DNA from: Micromonospora halophytica
GTDB taxonomy: Bacteria; Actinomycetota; Actinomycetes; Mycobacteriales; Micromonosporaceae
DNA: 64,000 nucleotides
NCBI RefSeq assembly: GCF_900090245.1
Contig: NZ_FMDN01000002.1
Coordinates: 186,001-250,000 of the forward strand
Direction: 5' to 3'
Shown: in pieces, positions 55,095 to 63,046 of the stretch
Layout: each line of letters starts with the position of its first letter
Position numbering within the stretch: the stretch's first letter is position 1
Made by a program: the position numbers and the translations under genes
The notes under the pieces: model-generated
The model's input: only the letters and a program-made list of their open reading frames with translations
The model's database searches: none
What the model was told of the DNA's origin: nothing

Positions 55095-56167
55095 CAGCCG
55101 GCGTACCCGTCGGGCAGGTGGATCCGCTCGGGCGGAACCCCGGCGGCGAGCAGCCGCAGCCGGGACCCGGCGACCATCGGTGGCGGCCCGCACAGGTAGA
55201 CCTCCTGGCCGGGCCGGTGGTGTTCCAGGGCCACGGTGACCGCGTCACCCCGCTCCCCCGGCTCGGCGAGCGGATCGTGTGAGAAGGCGGGCAGGACGGT
55301 GAGCCAGTCGTGGGCGCACTGGAGCTTGTCGAGGCTGACCGGGTCGTAGAGGTCGGCGAGGGTGCGGGCGCCGACGACCAGGGTCACCCGACATCCGGCC
55401 GGCGCGGCGGCCACCTGCTCGACCAGGGCGCGCAGCGGCGCGAGGCCGGTGCCGCCGGCGATCAGCAGCAGATCCGCCCGGGGCAGCGGGGTGAGCAGCA
55501 GCCCGGTGCCGGCGGGTGGACCGAGCCAGAGCGGGTCGCCGGGGCGTACCGCGTGGACGAGGGCGCGGGAGACGGCGGCGACGGCCCGGACGTGGAACTC
55601 CAGGGTGCCGTCCGGGCGTGGGGCGTTGGCCGGCGAGTACCAGCGCCACCGGCCGGGCCGGCGCTCGGTGCAGACGGGCACCGCCTGGCCGGGCCGGAAC
55701 GGCAGGCGTCGCCAGGGGCGTACGGTCAGGACGGCCACGCCCTCGGTGGCACGGTCGTGGCCGACGACCTCCGCCGGCCACCAGGCGGGGCCGTCACCGG
55801 CCAGGGCGGCGCTGCTGGCCACGGCCTCGGACGCCCGCCGGCCGGCGTGCTGCCACGCCGTCGCCAGCCCCGGGGTCCAGGGTGCGTGACGCGCGACGGT
55901 GGCGATCAACGCGGCCCCGATGGTCGCCTGGTGCGGCAGCAGCCGGTGGTGACGCCAGGCGCGGCCGAGCACGGCCAGCAGCGCCGCCCGCCCGGCCGGG
56001 TCGTCGCCGCCGCTGGCCAACCGCCCGAACGCGGCGAGGAACACGGCCGCCTCCCGCTCCGGCAGCAGCCCCCTGCACTGGTCCTCGATCGTGGACCAGA
56101 AGTGGTCGGCCGCCGCGCGGGCGTACCGCATGGTGGCGGACCATGACGCGGCGAGAGCGGCGGTCAC
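55094..56167 (-). CDS. Globin-coupled FAD/NAD(P)H reductase (flavohaemoprotein-like)
   Basis: 357 residues from GTG 56167. The N-terminal ~140 residues are globin-like: RHHRLLPHQATIGAALIATVARHAPWTPGLATAW (proximal-His region RHHR), typical of the flavohaemoglobin family. The C-terminal ferredoxin-reductase domain has FAD motif RWYSPANAP, NAD-binding GGTGLAPLRALVEQV and LCGPPPMV. It would reduce haem, or pass electrons to the neighbouring globin, as in nitric-oxide dioxygenase. It overlaps both neighbours by 4 and 1 nt. Confidence 0.86.
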   Translation of the reverse strand: MTAALAASWSATMRYARAAADHFWSTIEDQCRGLLPEREAAVFLAAFGRLASGGDDPAGRAALLAVLGRAWRHHRLLPHQATIGAALIATVARHAPWTPGLATAWQHAGRRASEAVASSAALAGDGPAWWPAEVVGHDRATEGVAVLTVRPWRRLPFRPGQAVPVCTERRPGRWRWYSPANAPRPDGTLEFHVRAVAAVSRALVHAVRPGDPLWLGPPAGTGLLLTPLPRADLLLIAGGTGLAPLRALVEQVAAAPAGCRVTLVVGARTLADLYDPVSLDKLQCAHDWLTVLPAFSHDPLAEPGERGDAVTVALEHHRPGQEVYLCGPPPMVAGSRLRLLAAGVPPERIHLPDGYAG

Positions 56168-56517
56168 GAGCCGGCCTCGTCGGCGAAGGCCCGCCGGGCC
56201 GCGGCGACCGCGCCGGCCGGCACGTCGAGCGCCCAGAGCACCCCGGCCAGGTAGTCGACCACCCGGCGGTGCTGCGCCTCGGTCAGGCCCAGGCCGCGCC
56301 ACGCCCCGGCGGCCGGCCGGGCGATGTCGCCGGCCGGCCCGCCCAGCGCCACCGTGAGGGTCAGCGCCAGGTGCCCGGCGAGCCGGGCCCGATCAACCCC
56401 GATCAGGTACGGCGCCAGCTCGGCGTCCGCCGCCACCAGCCGCAGCCACCGGGCCACCGCGTCGCGCACCCCCGCCGGCCCGAGCGCTTCCACGGGGTAC
56501 GGCCCGAGGCCGGTCAC
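56164..56517 (-). CDS. Truncated haemoglobin (group 1-like)
   Basis: 117 residues from GTG 56517. WLRLVAADAELAPYLIGVDRARLAGHLALTLTVALGGPAGD and LGLTEAQHRRVVDYLAGVLWAL fit trHb (key part ELAPYLIGVDRARL, and HRRVVDYL with the likely proximal His). The distal-side residues (usual Tyr/Gln) are not obvious, and the sequence is divergent. 4-nt overlaps couple it to the upstream 84-residue gene and the downstream reductase. Probably binds O2 or NO. Confidence 0.8.
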   Translation of the reverse strand: MTGLGPYPVEALGPAGVRDAVARWLRLVAADAELAPYLIGVDRARLAGHLALTLTVALGGPAGDIARPAAGAWRGLGLTEAQHRRVVDYLAGVLWALDVPAGAVAAARRAFADEAGS

Positions 56518-56768
56518 GCCCACGGCCAGGCGTCCGGGTCACCCGCGGCGACCAGCTCGTCCACCCTCGCCTCGGTGAGCCCGGCCGCCCGCAGCGTGCC
56601 CCGGCCCCACCGGGCCAGCCGGCATGGATGCGGCACCCGCTCGGCGCGGCACAGTGGACCCACCGGCCACTGCTCCGGCGCGTGCACCAGCACCGCCCGT
56701 ACGGCCAACGCCACGTCATCGTCGCTGACCGGAGTGAGCACCGGGAAGTCGTCCAGCACCGCCGCCAT
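56514..56768 (-). CDS. 84-residue protein of unknown function heading the globin operon
   Basis: From ATG 56768, with GAAGGG upstream. MAAVLDDFPVLTPVSDDDVA, then ALAVRAVLVHAPEQWPVGPLCRAERVPHPCRLARWG (key part PLCRAERVPHPCRL with two Cys), and GLTEARVDELVAAGDPDAWPW. No family recognised. Two Cys and several His might bind a metal. It overlaps the truncated haemoglobin gene by 4 nt, and its promoter region is shared with the divergent HTH gene. Confidence 0.7.
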   Translation of the reverse strand: MAAVLDDFPVLTPVSDDDVALAVRAVLVHAPEQWPVGPLCRAERVPHPCRLARWGRGTLRAAGLTEARVDELVAAGDPDAWPWA

Positions 56769-56945
56769 GAAGAGCCCTTCCGTCGAGATCGCGAGGTGGA
56801 ACGGCACCGGGGCGGGCGGGGACGACGGACGCGCTCGGGTAACGCCCCACCGGAGCCCAGCACCCGCCCCGGGCCATGCGTCCAACCTCCCGTCCAGGCC
56901 GCTTCCGCCACAGGGCAGCAGATCAGCGAAACAGGTGCAGAGGTG

Positions 56946-56974
56946 TTGCAACGCGATCACCGGTGGAGTAACTG
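56946..56974 (+). promoter_or_regulatory. Putative promoter of the HTH–cyclo-ligase–hydrolase run
   Basis: TTGCAA (56946–56951) and TAACTG (56969–56974) with a 17-nt spacer, ending about 40 nt before the HTH gene start. Sigma70-like match on the plus strand. Confidence 0.5.
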
Positions 56975-57016
56975 TGTAGTGCTGCTCAGTGACAGTCCGC
57001 AACGGAAGGTGCCGTG

Positions 57017-58183
57017 ATGGCCCTGAAGCGACACCGCTTGGCCCATCGGCGAAAGACAGTCGGCCACACCCAGGAGAGTCTCGCGGAGAAACTCGGCGTG
57101 GACCGCACCACCGTCGTTCGATGGGAACGCGCCGAGTCGGAGCCCCAACCATGGGTCCGACCTCGGCTCGCCGACGCGCTGGGGGTGTCACCGGACGAAC
57201 TGAGTGGGTTGCTCGCCGACGTCGGCACTGCCCGCACGCAACGCAGCGACCGGCTGTCCGCCGTGTTGAAGAATCCTCGAACAGTCGATCTTGCTGCTGT
57301 CGCACGGCTGCGACAGGAGCTTGCCCAGCTGATCGACAGCTACGACGCCAGCCCCTCCATCACGATCCTGCCGGATGCCAGCCGCTTGCACAGCGAGGTC
57401 AGCCTTCTGCGCGCACACGCTGCTGGCCAGGCTGTCCGACACGCCCTGCGTGACGTTGAAGCAGCAGCCTCGATCTTCATGGGTCAACTCGTCTGGGACG
57501 CGTCGCAACGGCGGAACGCCCAGGCAGCGCTGACCTACTACGACCAAGCGGCACATGCCGCGAAGCAGAACAAGGACCCCGAGGCAGAGGCACAGGCACG
57601 ACTTCGCCGAAGTTTCATAGCGCTCTACAGCGAGGGCGATCCGAAAAGTGGCCTCGCACAAGCAGCCCAGGCCGCCCAACTCGCCTCTCGATGCCGTAAC
57701 CACGCCTTGTCCGCCCTGGCTCTGCTTCACGTCGGCGAGGCAAACGCGATGATGGGCGAACGCTCCGTCTGCGAACGAGCCCTCGGCCAAGCCGAGAACC
57801 ACCTGGGCCGCATAGACGGAGATGACGGAGCCGGCGCACTGACCTCAGCCGGACAACTCAACCGACTGGCCGGCTCCTGTTACCTCCTCCTCGGCGAGCC
57901 CAAGCGAGCTCAGTCTCTCCTCGAAGCCGTCCCGTCCGGCATCCAGAAGCGCAGGAAGTCGCACGCCATCGTCCTCGGCAATCTCGCGTTGGCCCATCTT
58001 CGGCAGCACGACCTCGACGGCGCGACCGAGACGCTGCACCAGGTGATCGACGCAGTCGAGGAGACCCGCGGCGGCGGAGCGGTCAACGTCCTGTTCGCCG
58101 CCGGCCGAGAGCTGCGACCATGGCGAGACCGACCAGACGTCCAGGAAATCATGGACCGGACGCTCGCGCTGATGTCGTCTTGA
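57017..58183 (+). CDS. XRE-family HTH regulator with tetratricopeptide-like repeats
   Basis: 388 residues. The HTH is near residues 7–45: HRRKTVGHTQESLAEKLGVDRTTVVRWERAESEPQPW (key part QESLAEKLGVDRTTVVRWER). The rest is TPR-like helical repeats (QAALTYYDQAAHAAKQNK, AILHVGEANAMMG-type segments), as in Streptomyces regulators of small-molecule signalling. ATG 57017 was chosen since GGAAGG is 7 nt before; GTG 57014 is possible. It ends 8 nt before the cyclo-ligase gene, which it may regulate. Confidence 0.88.
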   Translation: MALKRHRLAHRRKTVGHTQESLAEKLGVDRTTVVRWERAESEPQPWVRPRLADALGVSPDELSGLLADVGTARTQRSDRLSAVLKNPRTVDLAAVARLRQELAQLIDSYDASPSITILPDASRLHSEVSLLRAHAAGQAVRHALRDVEAAASIFMGQLVWDASQRRNAQAALTYYDQAAHAAKQNKDPEAEAQARLRRSFIALYSEGDPKSGLAQAAQAAQLASRCRNHALSALALLHVGEANAMMGERSVCERALGQAENHLGRIDGDDGAGALTSAGQLNRLAGSCYLLLGEPKRAQSLLEAVPSGIQKRRKSHAIVLGNLALAHLRQHDLDGATETLHQVIDAVEETRGGGAVNVLFAAGRELRPWRDRPDVQEIMDRTLALMSS

Positions 58184-58191
58184 GGAGGCGC

Positions 58192-58911
58192 ATGGACATC
58201 GAGAAGGCAAAACGCGAGGTACGCGAAGCCATCTGGTCACGACTGGACCAGGCTGGCCAGTCGCTTCCCCCAGGCGCTCACGGACGTATCCCCAACTTCG
58301 TCGGAGCCGAACTGGCCGCCGAGCGGCTCGCGAATCATGAGGCCTGGCGTAGCGCCAGCGTCATCAAGTCCAACCCGGACACGGCTCAACTGCCGGTGAG
58401 GTTGCGGGCGCTTGCCGACGGCAAGCTCCTCTACATGGCGGTGCCGAAGATCGCCGACATCCGGCCCTTCTACCTACTCGATCCGGCCAACCTCAATGCA
58501 GCACCCGCCGAGATCGCCACTGGCAGCGGCGCGGCGGGCCACGCGCGGAAGGTCGGCATCAGCGAGATGCGGCCGGTGGATCTGGTGGTGTGCGGCAGCG
58601 TCGCCGTCAACCGTGACGGCGCACGGATCGGAAAGGGCGCAGGCTACTCCGACATCGAGATCGCCCTGCTCACCGAGGCCGGCTTGGTCGGCCCATCCAC
58701 CATCCTCGCGACAACCGTGCATCCTTTGCAGGTCGTAGACGGTCCGCTACCTCAGGCACCACACGATTTCGGCATGGATCTCATTGTCACACCCGACGAG
58801 CTGATCAGATGCCACGCACCTCGGCGACCAGAGGGAATCCTATGGGCCAGTCTGACTCAGGAGAAGATCGCGGCAATCCCGACACTTGCTCACCACCCTC
58901 AGCGGAGCTGA
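58192..58911 (+). CDS. 5-formyltetrahydrofolate cyclo-ligase family protein
   Basis: 239 residues from ATG 58192 behind GAGGAGG. KSNPDTAQLPVRLRALADGKLLYMAVPK and DLVVCGSVAVNRDGARIGKGAGYSDIEIALL (GKGAGYSD, the phosphate-binding loop) match the family, which uses ATP to make 5,10-methenyl-THF from 5-formyl-THF. The N-terminus REAIWSRLDQAG is typical. Being next to a regulator rather than folate genes, it may serve a specialised ligase role. Confidence 0.83.
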   Translation: MDIEKAKREVREAIWSRLDQAGQSLPPGAHGRIPNFVGAELAAERLANHEAWRSASVIKSNPDTAQLPVRLRALADGKLLYMAVPKIADIRPFYLLDPANLNAAPAEIATGSGAAGHARKVGISEMRPVDLVVCGSVAVNRDGARIGKGAGYSDIEIALLTEAGLVGPSTILATTVHPLQVVDGPLPQAPHDFGMDLIVTPDELIRCHAPRRPEGILWASLTQEKIAAIPTLAHHPQRS

Positions 58912-58940
58912 CCCAGGTCCCGCCGAAGCAGAGTCGCTGC

Positions 58941-59483
58941 ATGAGCAGTACGTGGGCGGCGCTGATCGTCATCGACATGCAGAACGGGTTCATCAACGAC
59001 CAGAGCCGACACGTCATCCCCAAGGTCGTGGAGCTGGTCGAACGGTGGGAGGCGACGGGCCGACCTGTCGTCTTCACCCGCTACCACAACTACCCGGACA
59101 GCCCTTTTGAGAGGCTGATCCACTGGTCAAAGGTGCAGCACGCGCCGGAGACGGAGATCGTGCCCGAACTCGCCCCGCACGTCCCACGGGCACGAGCGGT
59201 GATCGACAAGCGCATCTACTCGTACTTTACCTCCCAAGGTGCCGACCTCGCCGTACAGGAAGGCTGGACGGACCTCGTCTTCTGCGGTGTTGCCACCGAA
59301 AGCTGCGTGCTCAAGTCAGCGGTCGACGCCTTCGAGCGAGAGTTCACGCCGTGGCTCGTGACAGATGCCTCTGCCAGTCACGGCGGTCCAGCCGCTCACG
59401 ATGCCGGCCTTCTGGTGGCCCGCCGCTTCATCGGAGCCGGACAACTCATCGGCTCGGACCAGGTCAGCAAGCAGTTCGATTGA
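58941..59483 (+). CDS. Isochorismatase-family cysteine hydrolase
   Basis: 180 residues. The triad is Asp12 (IVIDMQNGF), Lys90 (AVIDKRIYS) and Cys122 (GVATESCVLKS), normal for nicotinamidase-like amidohydrolases. ATG 58941 matches the usual start of the family. An upstream ATG at 58842, inside the cyclo-ligase gene, has a better ribosome-binding site (AGGGA) and would add 33 disordered residues, so the start is open. Co-directional with the regulator and cyclo-ligase. Substrate unknown. Confidence 0.87.
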   Translation: MSSTWAALIVIDMQNGFINDQSRHVIPKVVELVERWEATGRPVVFTRYHNYPDSPFERLIHWSKVQHAPETEIVPELAPHVPRARAVIDKRIYSYFTSQGADLAVQEGWTDLVFCGVATESCVLKSAVDAFEREFTPWLVTDASASHGGPAAHDAGLLVARRFIGAGQLIGSDQVSKQFD

Positions 59484-59559
59484 CCAGCATCCGGGCGCCC
59501 GGAGCTCTTCCTGCCGGAGCCGCTGTCACCGACCCCGCACACCGGGCCTGCCTCGAGCG

Positions 59560-60036
59560 TCACACCCGGGCCTGGGCGAGGTCGCGGCCGGCGGTGGCTC
59601 GAATGGTCCGGGGCCAGGTCCATGCGGCGCGCAGGATGAAGGCCAGGAGCAGCAGCTCGAGTCCGATGGAGAGGCCGTAGAAGTAGAAGTAGGTCCAGGA
59701 CTCGCCCTCCGCGTTGTACACCGAGACGGGGATGTAGAGCGTTGCCACGACGAGGTTGGTGGCGCGGTTGACACGGGCGGGGAGTGTCGTGGAGAGCAGG
59801 ATCATGAGGATCGGGATGGCCATGAGCGTGAGTGCAAGGGCGACAAAGGTTGGGCCGGTGTCGAACTCATGAACGACGCCGACCAGGATGTCGTCGATGA
59901 AACCGGGCTTGTACAGGGCGAGGTAGTCGACGTAGATGTAGAGGAACATGAAGCTGGCCCAGGCCGCGGCGAGCTTCGCCTGCACCGGGATGTGCGCTTC
60001 CCGCAGCGCACCGGCTGGTCTGTCGGTTCTGGTCAT
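59560..60036 (-). CDS. DUF6326 membrane protein
   Basis: 158 residues from ATG 60036 behind AGGAG. Four helices, with HIPVQAKLAAAWASFMFLYIYVDYLALYKPG and TYFYFYGLSIGLELLLLAFILRAAWTWPR (key parts WASFMFLYIYVDYL and FYGLSIGLELLLLAFI) as in DUF6326 proteins. The gene is divergent from a two-component system 187 nt away, which may control it. Function unknown. Confidence 0.82.
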   Translation of the reverse strand: MTRTDRPAGALREAHIPVQAKLAAAWASFMFLYIYVDYLALYKPGFIDDILVGVVHEFDTGPTFVALALTLMAIPILMILLSTTLPARVNRATNLVVATLYIPVSVYNAEGESWTYFYFYGLSIGLELLLLAFILRAAWTWPRTIRATAGRDLAQARV

Positions 60037-60222
60037 CACGTCTCCTGTGTGCTGGCGTCAGCCGGGTCGGCTCACTCGATGCTTTAACCATGACCAGCGT
60101 TGACGGGTACCACCTCCGCTTGCGGGCTCGTGCTGTCCTGCCCGCAGGCACGGGACATCCGCAGTACTTTCGACTGATCCGCCCGAGCGACGGCCCCCTT
60201 ACGTTGTCCGGGAGGGGGAAGC

Positions 60223-61356
60223 ATGCTTGCTGGGATCTGGGCTGAGCCTCGCCCCGCACGCCCGCCGGTGCGGGTCTGGCGGGACTGGGCGCTGTCCTCG
60301 ACTCTTGTCGCGATCTCGCTCGTCGAGGTACTGCTGCGCGACGACAGGGCATGGGCGCCGCTGCTGGTCGGTGTCAGCGTCGTGGTCGCGGCGTGCCTGC
60401 TGTGGCGACGCACGCGGCCGCTGGCCGCAGTCACCGTTGCCTTCGGAGCCGTTCTCGCGTTCGACATCGCGAGGATCGCGGTCATCGATGCCACCGGTCT
60501 GCTGGGCATCGCAGGGCTGCTTGTGTTGCCCTACGCCCTGCTGCGCTGGGGGGCAGGTCGCGAGGCTGCCCTCGGACTCGGCATCATCCTCATCTGGCTA
60601 CCCGTCACCCTCATCGCTGAGCCGACCTCACCCGCGGAGAAGGTCGCCGGTTACGGCTTCTTCCTGTTCTCGGCCGCGCTCGGCGCGGCAGTGCGCTACC
60701 GCACCAGAAGTTACGACCGCGACATCGAGCAGGTGCGGCTTCACCAGCGCAACGAACTCGCCCGCGAGCTGCACGACACGGTCGGCCACCGCGTCTTGGC
60801 CATCGCCGTCCAGGCACAGGCAGGTCGCGCGCTGTCCGCCGCAGATCCGAAGCGCGCGCTGGCCACCCTGGTCACCATCGAGGAAGAGGCGTCCCGGACG
60901 CTCAAGGAGATGCGAGCCCTCGTGGGCGTGCTACGCGACGGAACGGACGCCGATCTCGCCCCCCGGCGAGGGGTGGTGGACGTCGAACGACTCGCTCGTC
61001 CCGGCGGCGAGGTGCTGGGCGTCCGCGTGCAGGTCTCCGGTGACGTCGAGGCCGTTGAGCCAGCAGTCGGCACCGCCCTCTACCTGATCGCCGCCGAGGC
61101 GGTCACCAACGCGACCCGCCACGCCTCCGGCGCCACCCACGTCACCGTCGACGTCACCGCATCCCGCAGCCAGGTGCACCTGCGAGTGCGCGATGACGGC
61201 GAGGCGAGTACGACCAGCTCCCCGCTCGCCGGCTACGGGCTGCGCGGCATGACCGAGCGGGCGAGCCTGCTCGGCGGCACCCTCCGGGCGGGACCTGACC
61301 CGGACGGCGGCTGGAGCGTCGACGCCTCGCTGCCTCGGACAGCGCGCGCGTCATGA
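60223..61356 (+). CDS. Sensor histidine kinase (NarL/DesK type)
   Basis: 377 residues. About four to five N-terminal helices are followed by a HisKA_3 dimerisation domain with His184 in RNELARELHDTVGHRVLAI, then an HATPase_c domain (EAVTNATRHASGATHVTV, GYGLRGMTERASLLGG). No large extracellular sensor domain, so it may sense membrane state as DesK does. ATG 60223 follows GGAGGGGG. The response regulator overlaps its end by 4 nt. Confidence 0.94.
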   Translation: MLAGIWAEPRPARPPVRVWRDWALSSTLVAISLVEVLLRDDRAWAPLLVGVSVVVAACLLWRRTRPLAAVTVAFGAVLAFDIARIAVIDATGLLGIAGLLVLPYALLRWGAGREAALGLGIILIWLPVTLIAEPTSPAEKVAGYGFFLFSAALGAAVRYRTRSYDRDIEQVRLHQRNELARELHDTVGHRVLAIAVQAQAGRALSAADPKRALATLVTIEEEASRTLKEMRALVGVLRDGTDADLAPRRGVVDVERLARPGGEVLGVRVQVSGDVEAVEPAVGTALYLIAAEAVTNATRHASGATHVTVDVTASRSQVHLRVRDDGEASTTSSPLAGYGLRGMTERASLLGGTLRAGPDPDGGWSVDASLPRTARAS

Positions 61357-62009
61357 CCATCCGCGTGCTGGTCGCTGACGACCAGGACATCGTCAGGGCA
61401 GGGCTCTGCATGATCTTGGACGCCCAACCGGGCATCGCCGTCGTCGGCGAGGCCGCCGACGGCCGCCGGGCGATCGCCATGGCCCGTTCGCTACGTCCCG
61501 ACGTGTGCCTGCTGGACATCCGCATGCCCGAGGTCGACGGGATCGAAGCCACCCGCCAGCTCGCCGGGGCCGACGTCGCCGATCCTCTGGCCGTCGTCGT
61601 CATCACCACTTTCGACCTCGACGAGTACGTCTACGGGGCGCTGAAGGCAGGCGCCCGAGGTTTCCTCCTCAAGGACGCCGGCGCCGAGATGCTCACCCAG
61701 GCCATCCATGCCGCCGCCCGCGGCGACGCCCTGATCGCACCGAACATCACCGCGAGGCTCCTGTCCTCCTTCGCGAACAGCCGCTCGCGCTCGGTGCCAC
61801 CTGAGCCTGTCGAGCCGCTGACCGCTCGCGAGGAACAGGTCCTGCTGGCTGCCGCTCGCGGGCGGACCAACAGCGAGATCGGCGATGAGCTGTCCATCAG
61901 TCTCAGCACCGTCAAGACCCACATCGCCGCCCTGATGCGCAAGCTCAACGCCCGCAACCGCGTCGAGATCGTCGTGTGGGCCTACGAGACACGCCGCGTC
62001 GACACCTGA
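61353..62009 (+). CDS. NarL/FixJ-family response regulator
   Basis: 218 residues. The receiver domain has DDQDIV, phosphoacceptor Asp55 in CLLDIRMPEVDG, the Thr in VVITTFD and Lys in GFLLKDAG. The C-terminal LuxR-type HTH is LTAREEQVLLAAARGRTNSEIGDEL, SLSTVKTHIAALMRKLNARNR (key part STVKTHIAALMRKL). It overlaps the histidine kinase by 4 nt and is its partner. The divergent DUF6326 gene is a likely target. Confidence 0.95.
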   Translation: MTIRVLVADDQDIVRAGLCMILDAQPGIAVVGEAADGRRAIAMARSLRPDVCLLDIRMPEVDGIEATRQLAGADVADPLAVVVITTFDLDEYVYGALKAGARGFLLKDAGAEMLTQAIHAAARGDALIAPNITARLLSSFANSRSRSVPPEPVEPLTAREEQVLLAAARGRTNSEIGDELSISLSTVKTHIAALMRKLNARNRVEIVVWAYETRRVDT

Positions 62010-62154
62010 TCGGCGCCCGCACCCCGTGACCGATGTCCCCCAGCCTTGGAAACCCGACTCGCTCCTGGGCCCCATGTCGCTGACCTTGTGGCATCACCGG
62101 CGCGAGGAAACCGCCATTTCGCCGATATGGTGACTCTGGCCCGGCCGACCGGCC

Positions 62155-62973
62155 TCAGTCGGCCTGGGCGGCCAGTTCGCGGGCCCGGTCCCGGGCGGCC
62201 TCCAGCGCGGCCAGCAGCGCCGCCCGTACACCGTGCTTCTCCAACTCGCGGACGGCGGAGATGGTGGTGCCGGCGGGCGAGGTGACCGCCTCGCGGAGCT
62301 TGACCGGGTGCTCGCCGGAGTCGCGCAGCATCACCGCCGAGCCGATCGCGGTCTGCACGATCAGCTCGTGCGCCACCTGCCGGGGCAGGCCGAGCAGGAT
62401 GCCGGCGTCGATCATGGCCTCGACCAGCAGGTAGAAGTACGCCGGGCCGGAGCCGGAGAGCGCGGTCACCGCGTCCTGCTGGGACTCGGGCACCCGGACG
62501 GTGGACCCGAGCGGCGAGAACATCTCCTCGGCGAGGGCGAGGTGCTCGCCGGTGGCGTGCGCGCCGGCCGAGATCGCGCTCATCGCCTGGTCGACCAGGG
62601 CCGGGGTGTTGGTCATCACCCGCACCACCGGGGTGCCCTCGGGCAGCCGGCGGGCGAAGAAGGTGGTGGGCAGGCCGGCGCAGAGCGAGATGACCAGCTT
62701 GTCGGCCGGCACCTTGGGGCCGATCTCGTCCAGCAGCACGCCCGCGTCCTGCGGCTTCACCGAGATCGCCAGCACCGCCGCCTCCTCGACCGCGGTGAGG
62801 TTGTCCACCACCCGTACGCCGTACCGGGCGGTCAGTTCCTCGGCGCGGGCCGGGCGACGGGCGGTGGCCAGCAGCCGTTCCACCGGCCAGCCGGACCGGA
62901 GCAGCCCGGAGAGCATCAACTCGCCGATCTTGCCGGCGCCGATCACCGCGACCGTGTGCCGGGCGGGTGCCAT
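62155..62973 (-). CDS. proC: Pyrroline-5-carboxylate reductase
   Basis: 272 residues. Rossmann NADPH motif VAVIGAGKIGELMLSGLLRSG is at the N-terminus, followed by SVKPQDAGVLLDEIG, RVMTNTPALVDQAMSAIS and the C-terminal SGSGPAYFYLLVEAMIDAGILLGLPRQVAHELIVQTAIGSAVML (key part LSGSGPAYFYLLVEAM). It catalyses the last step of proline synthesis. ATG 62973. Convergent with the response regulator gene. Confidence 0.94.
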   Translation of the reverse strand: MAPARHTVAVIGAGKIGELMLSGLLRSGWPVERLLATARRPARAEELTARYGVRVVDNLTAVEEAAVLAISVKPQDAGVLLDEIGPKVPADKLVISLCAGLPTTFFARRLPEGTPVVRVMTNTPALVDQAMSAISAGAHATGEHLALAEEMFSPLGSTVRVPESQQDAVTALSGSGPAYFYLLVEAMIDAGILLGLPRQVAHELIVQTAIGSAVMLRDSGEHPVKLREAVTSPAGTTISAVRELEKHGVRAALLAALEAARDRARELAAQAD

Positions 62974-63046
62974 CGGTCGTACCCCTTCCGTCGCGGGGGC
63001 CGGCGGCGCGGCGGGTGTCCCTGCCGCGCCGCCGGTCCACGGGCGA

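Noticed and set aside
62009..62155. Hairpin between the response regulator and proC genes
   Set aside because: Only imperfect pairing (TCACC...GGTGA with interruptions) could be found, so I did not call a terminator.
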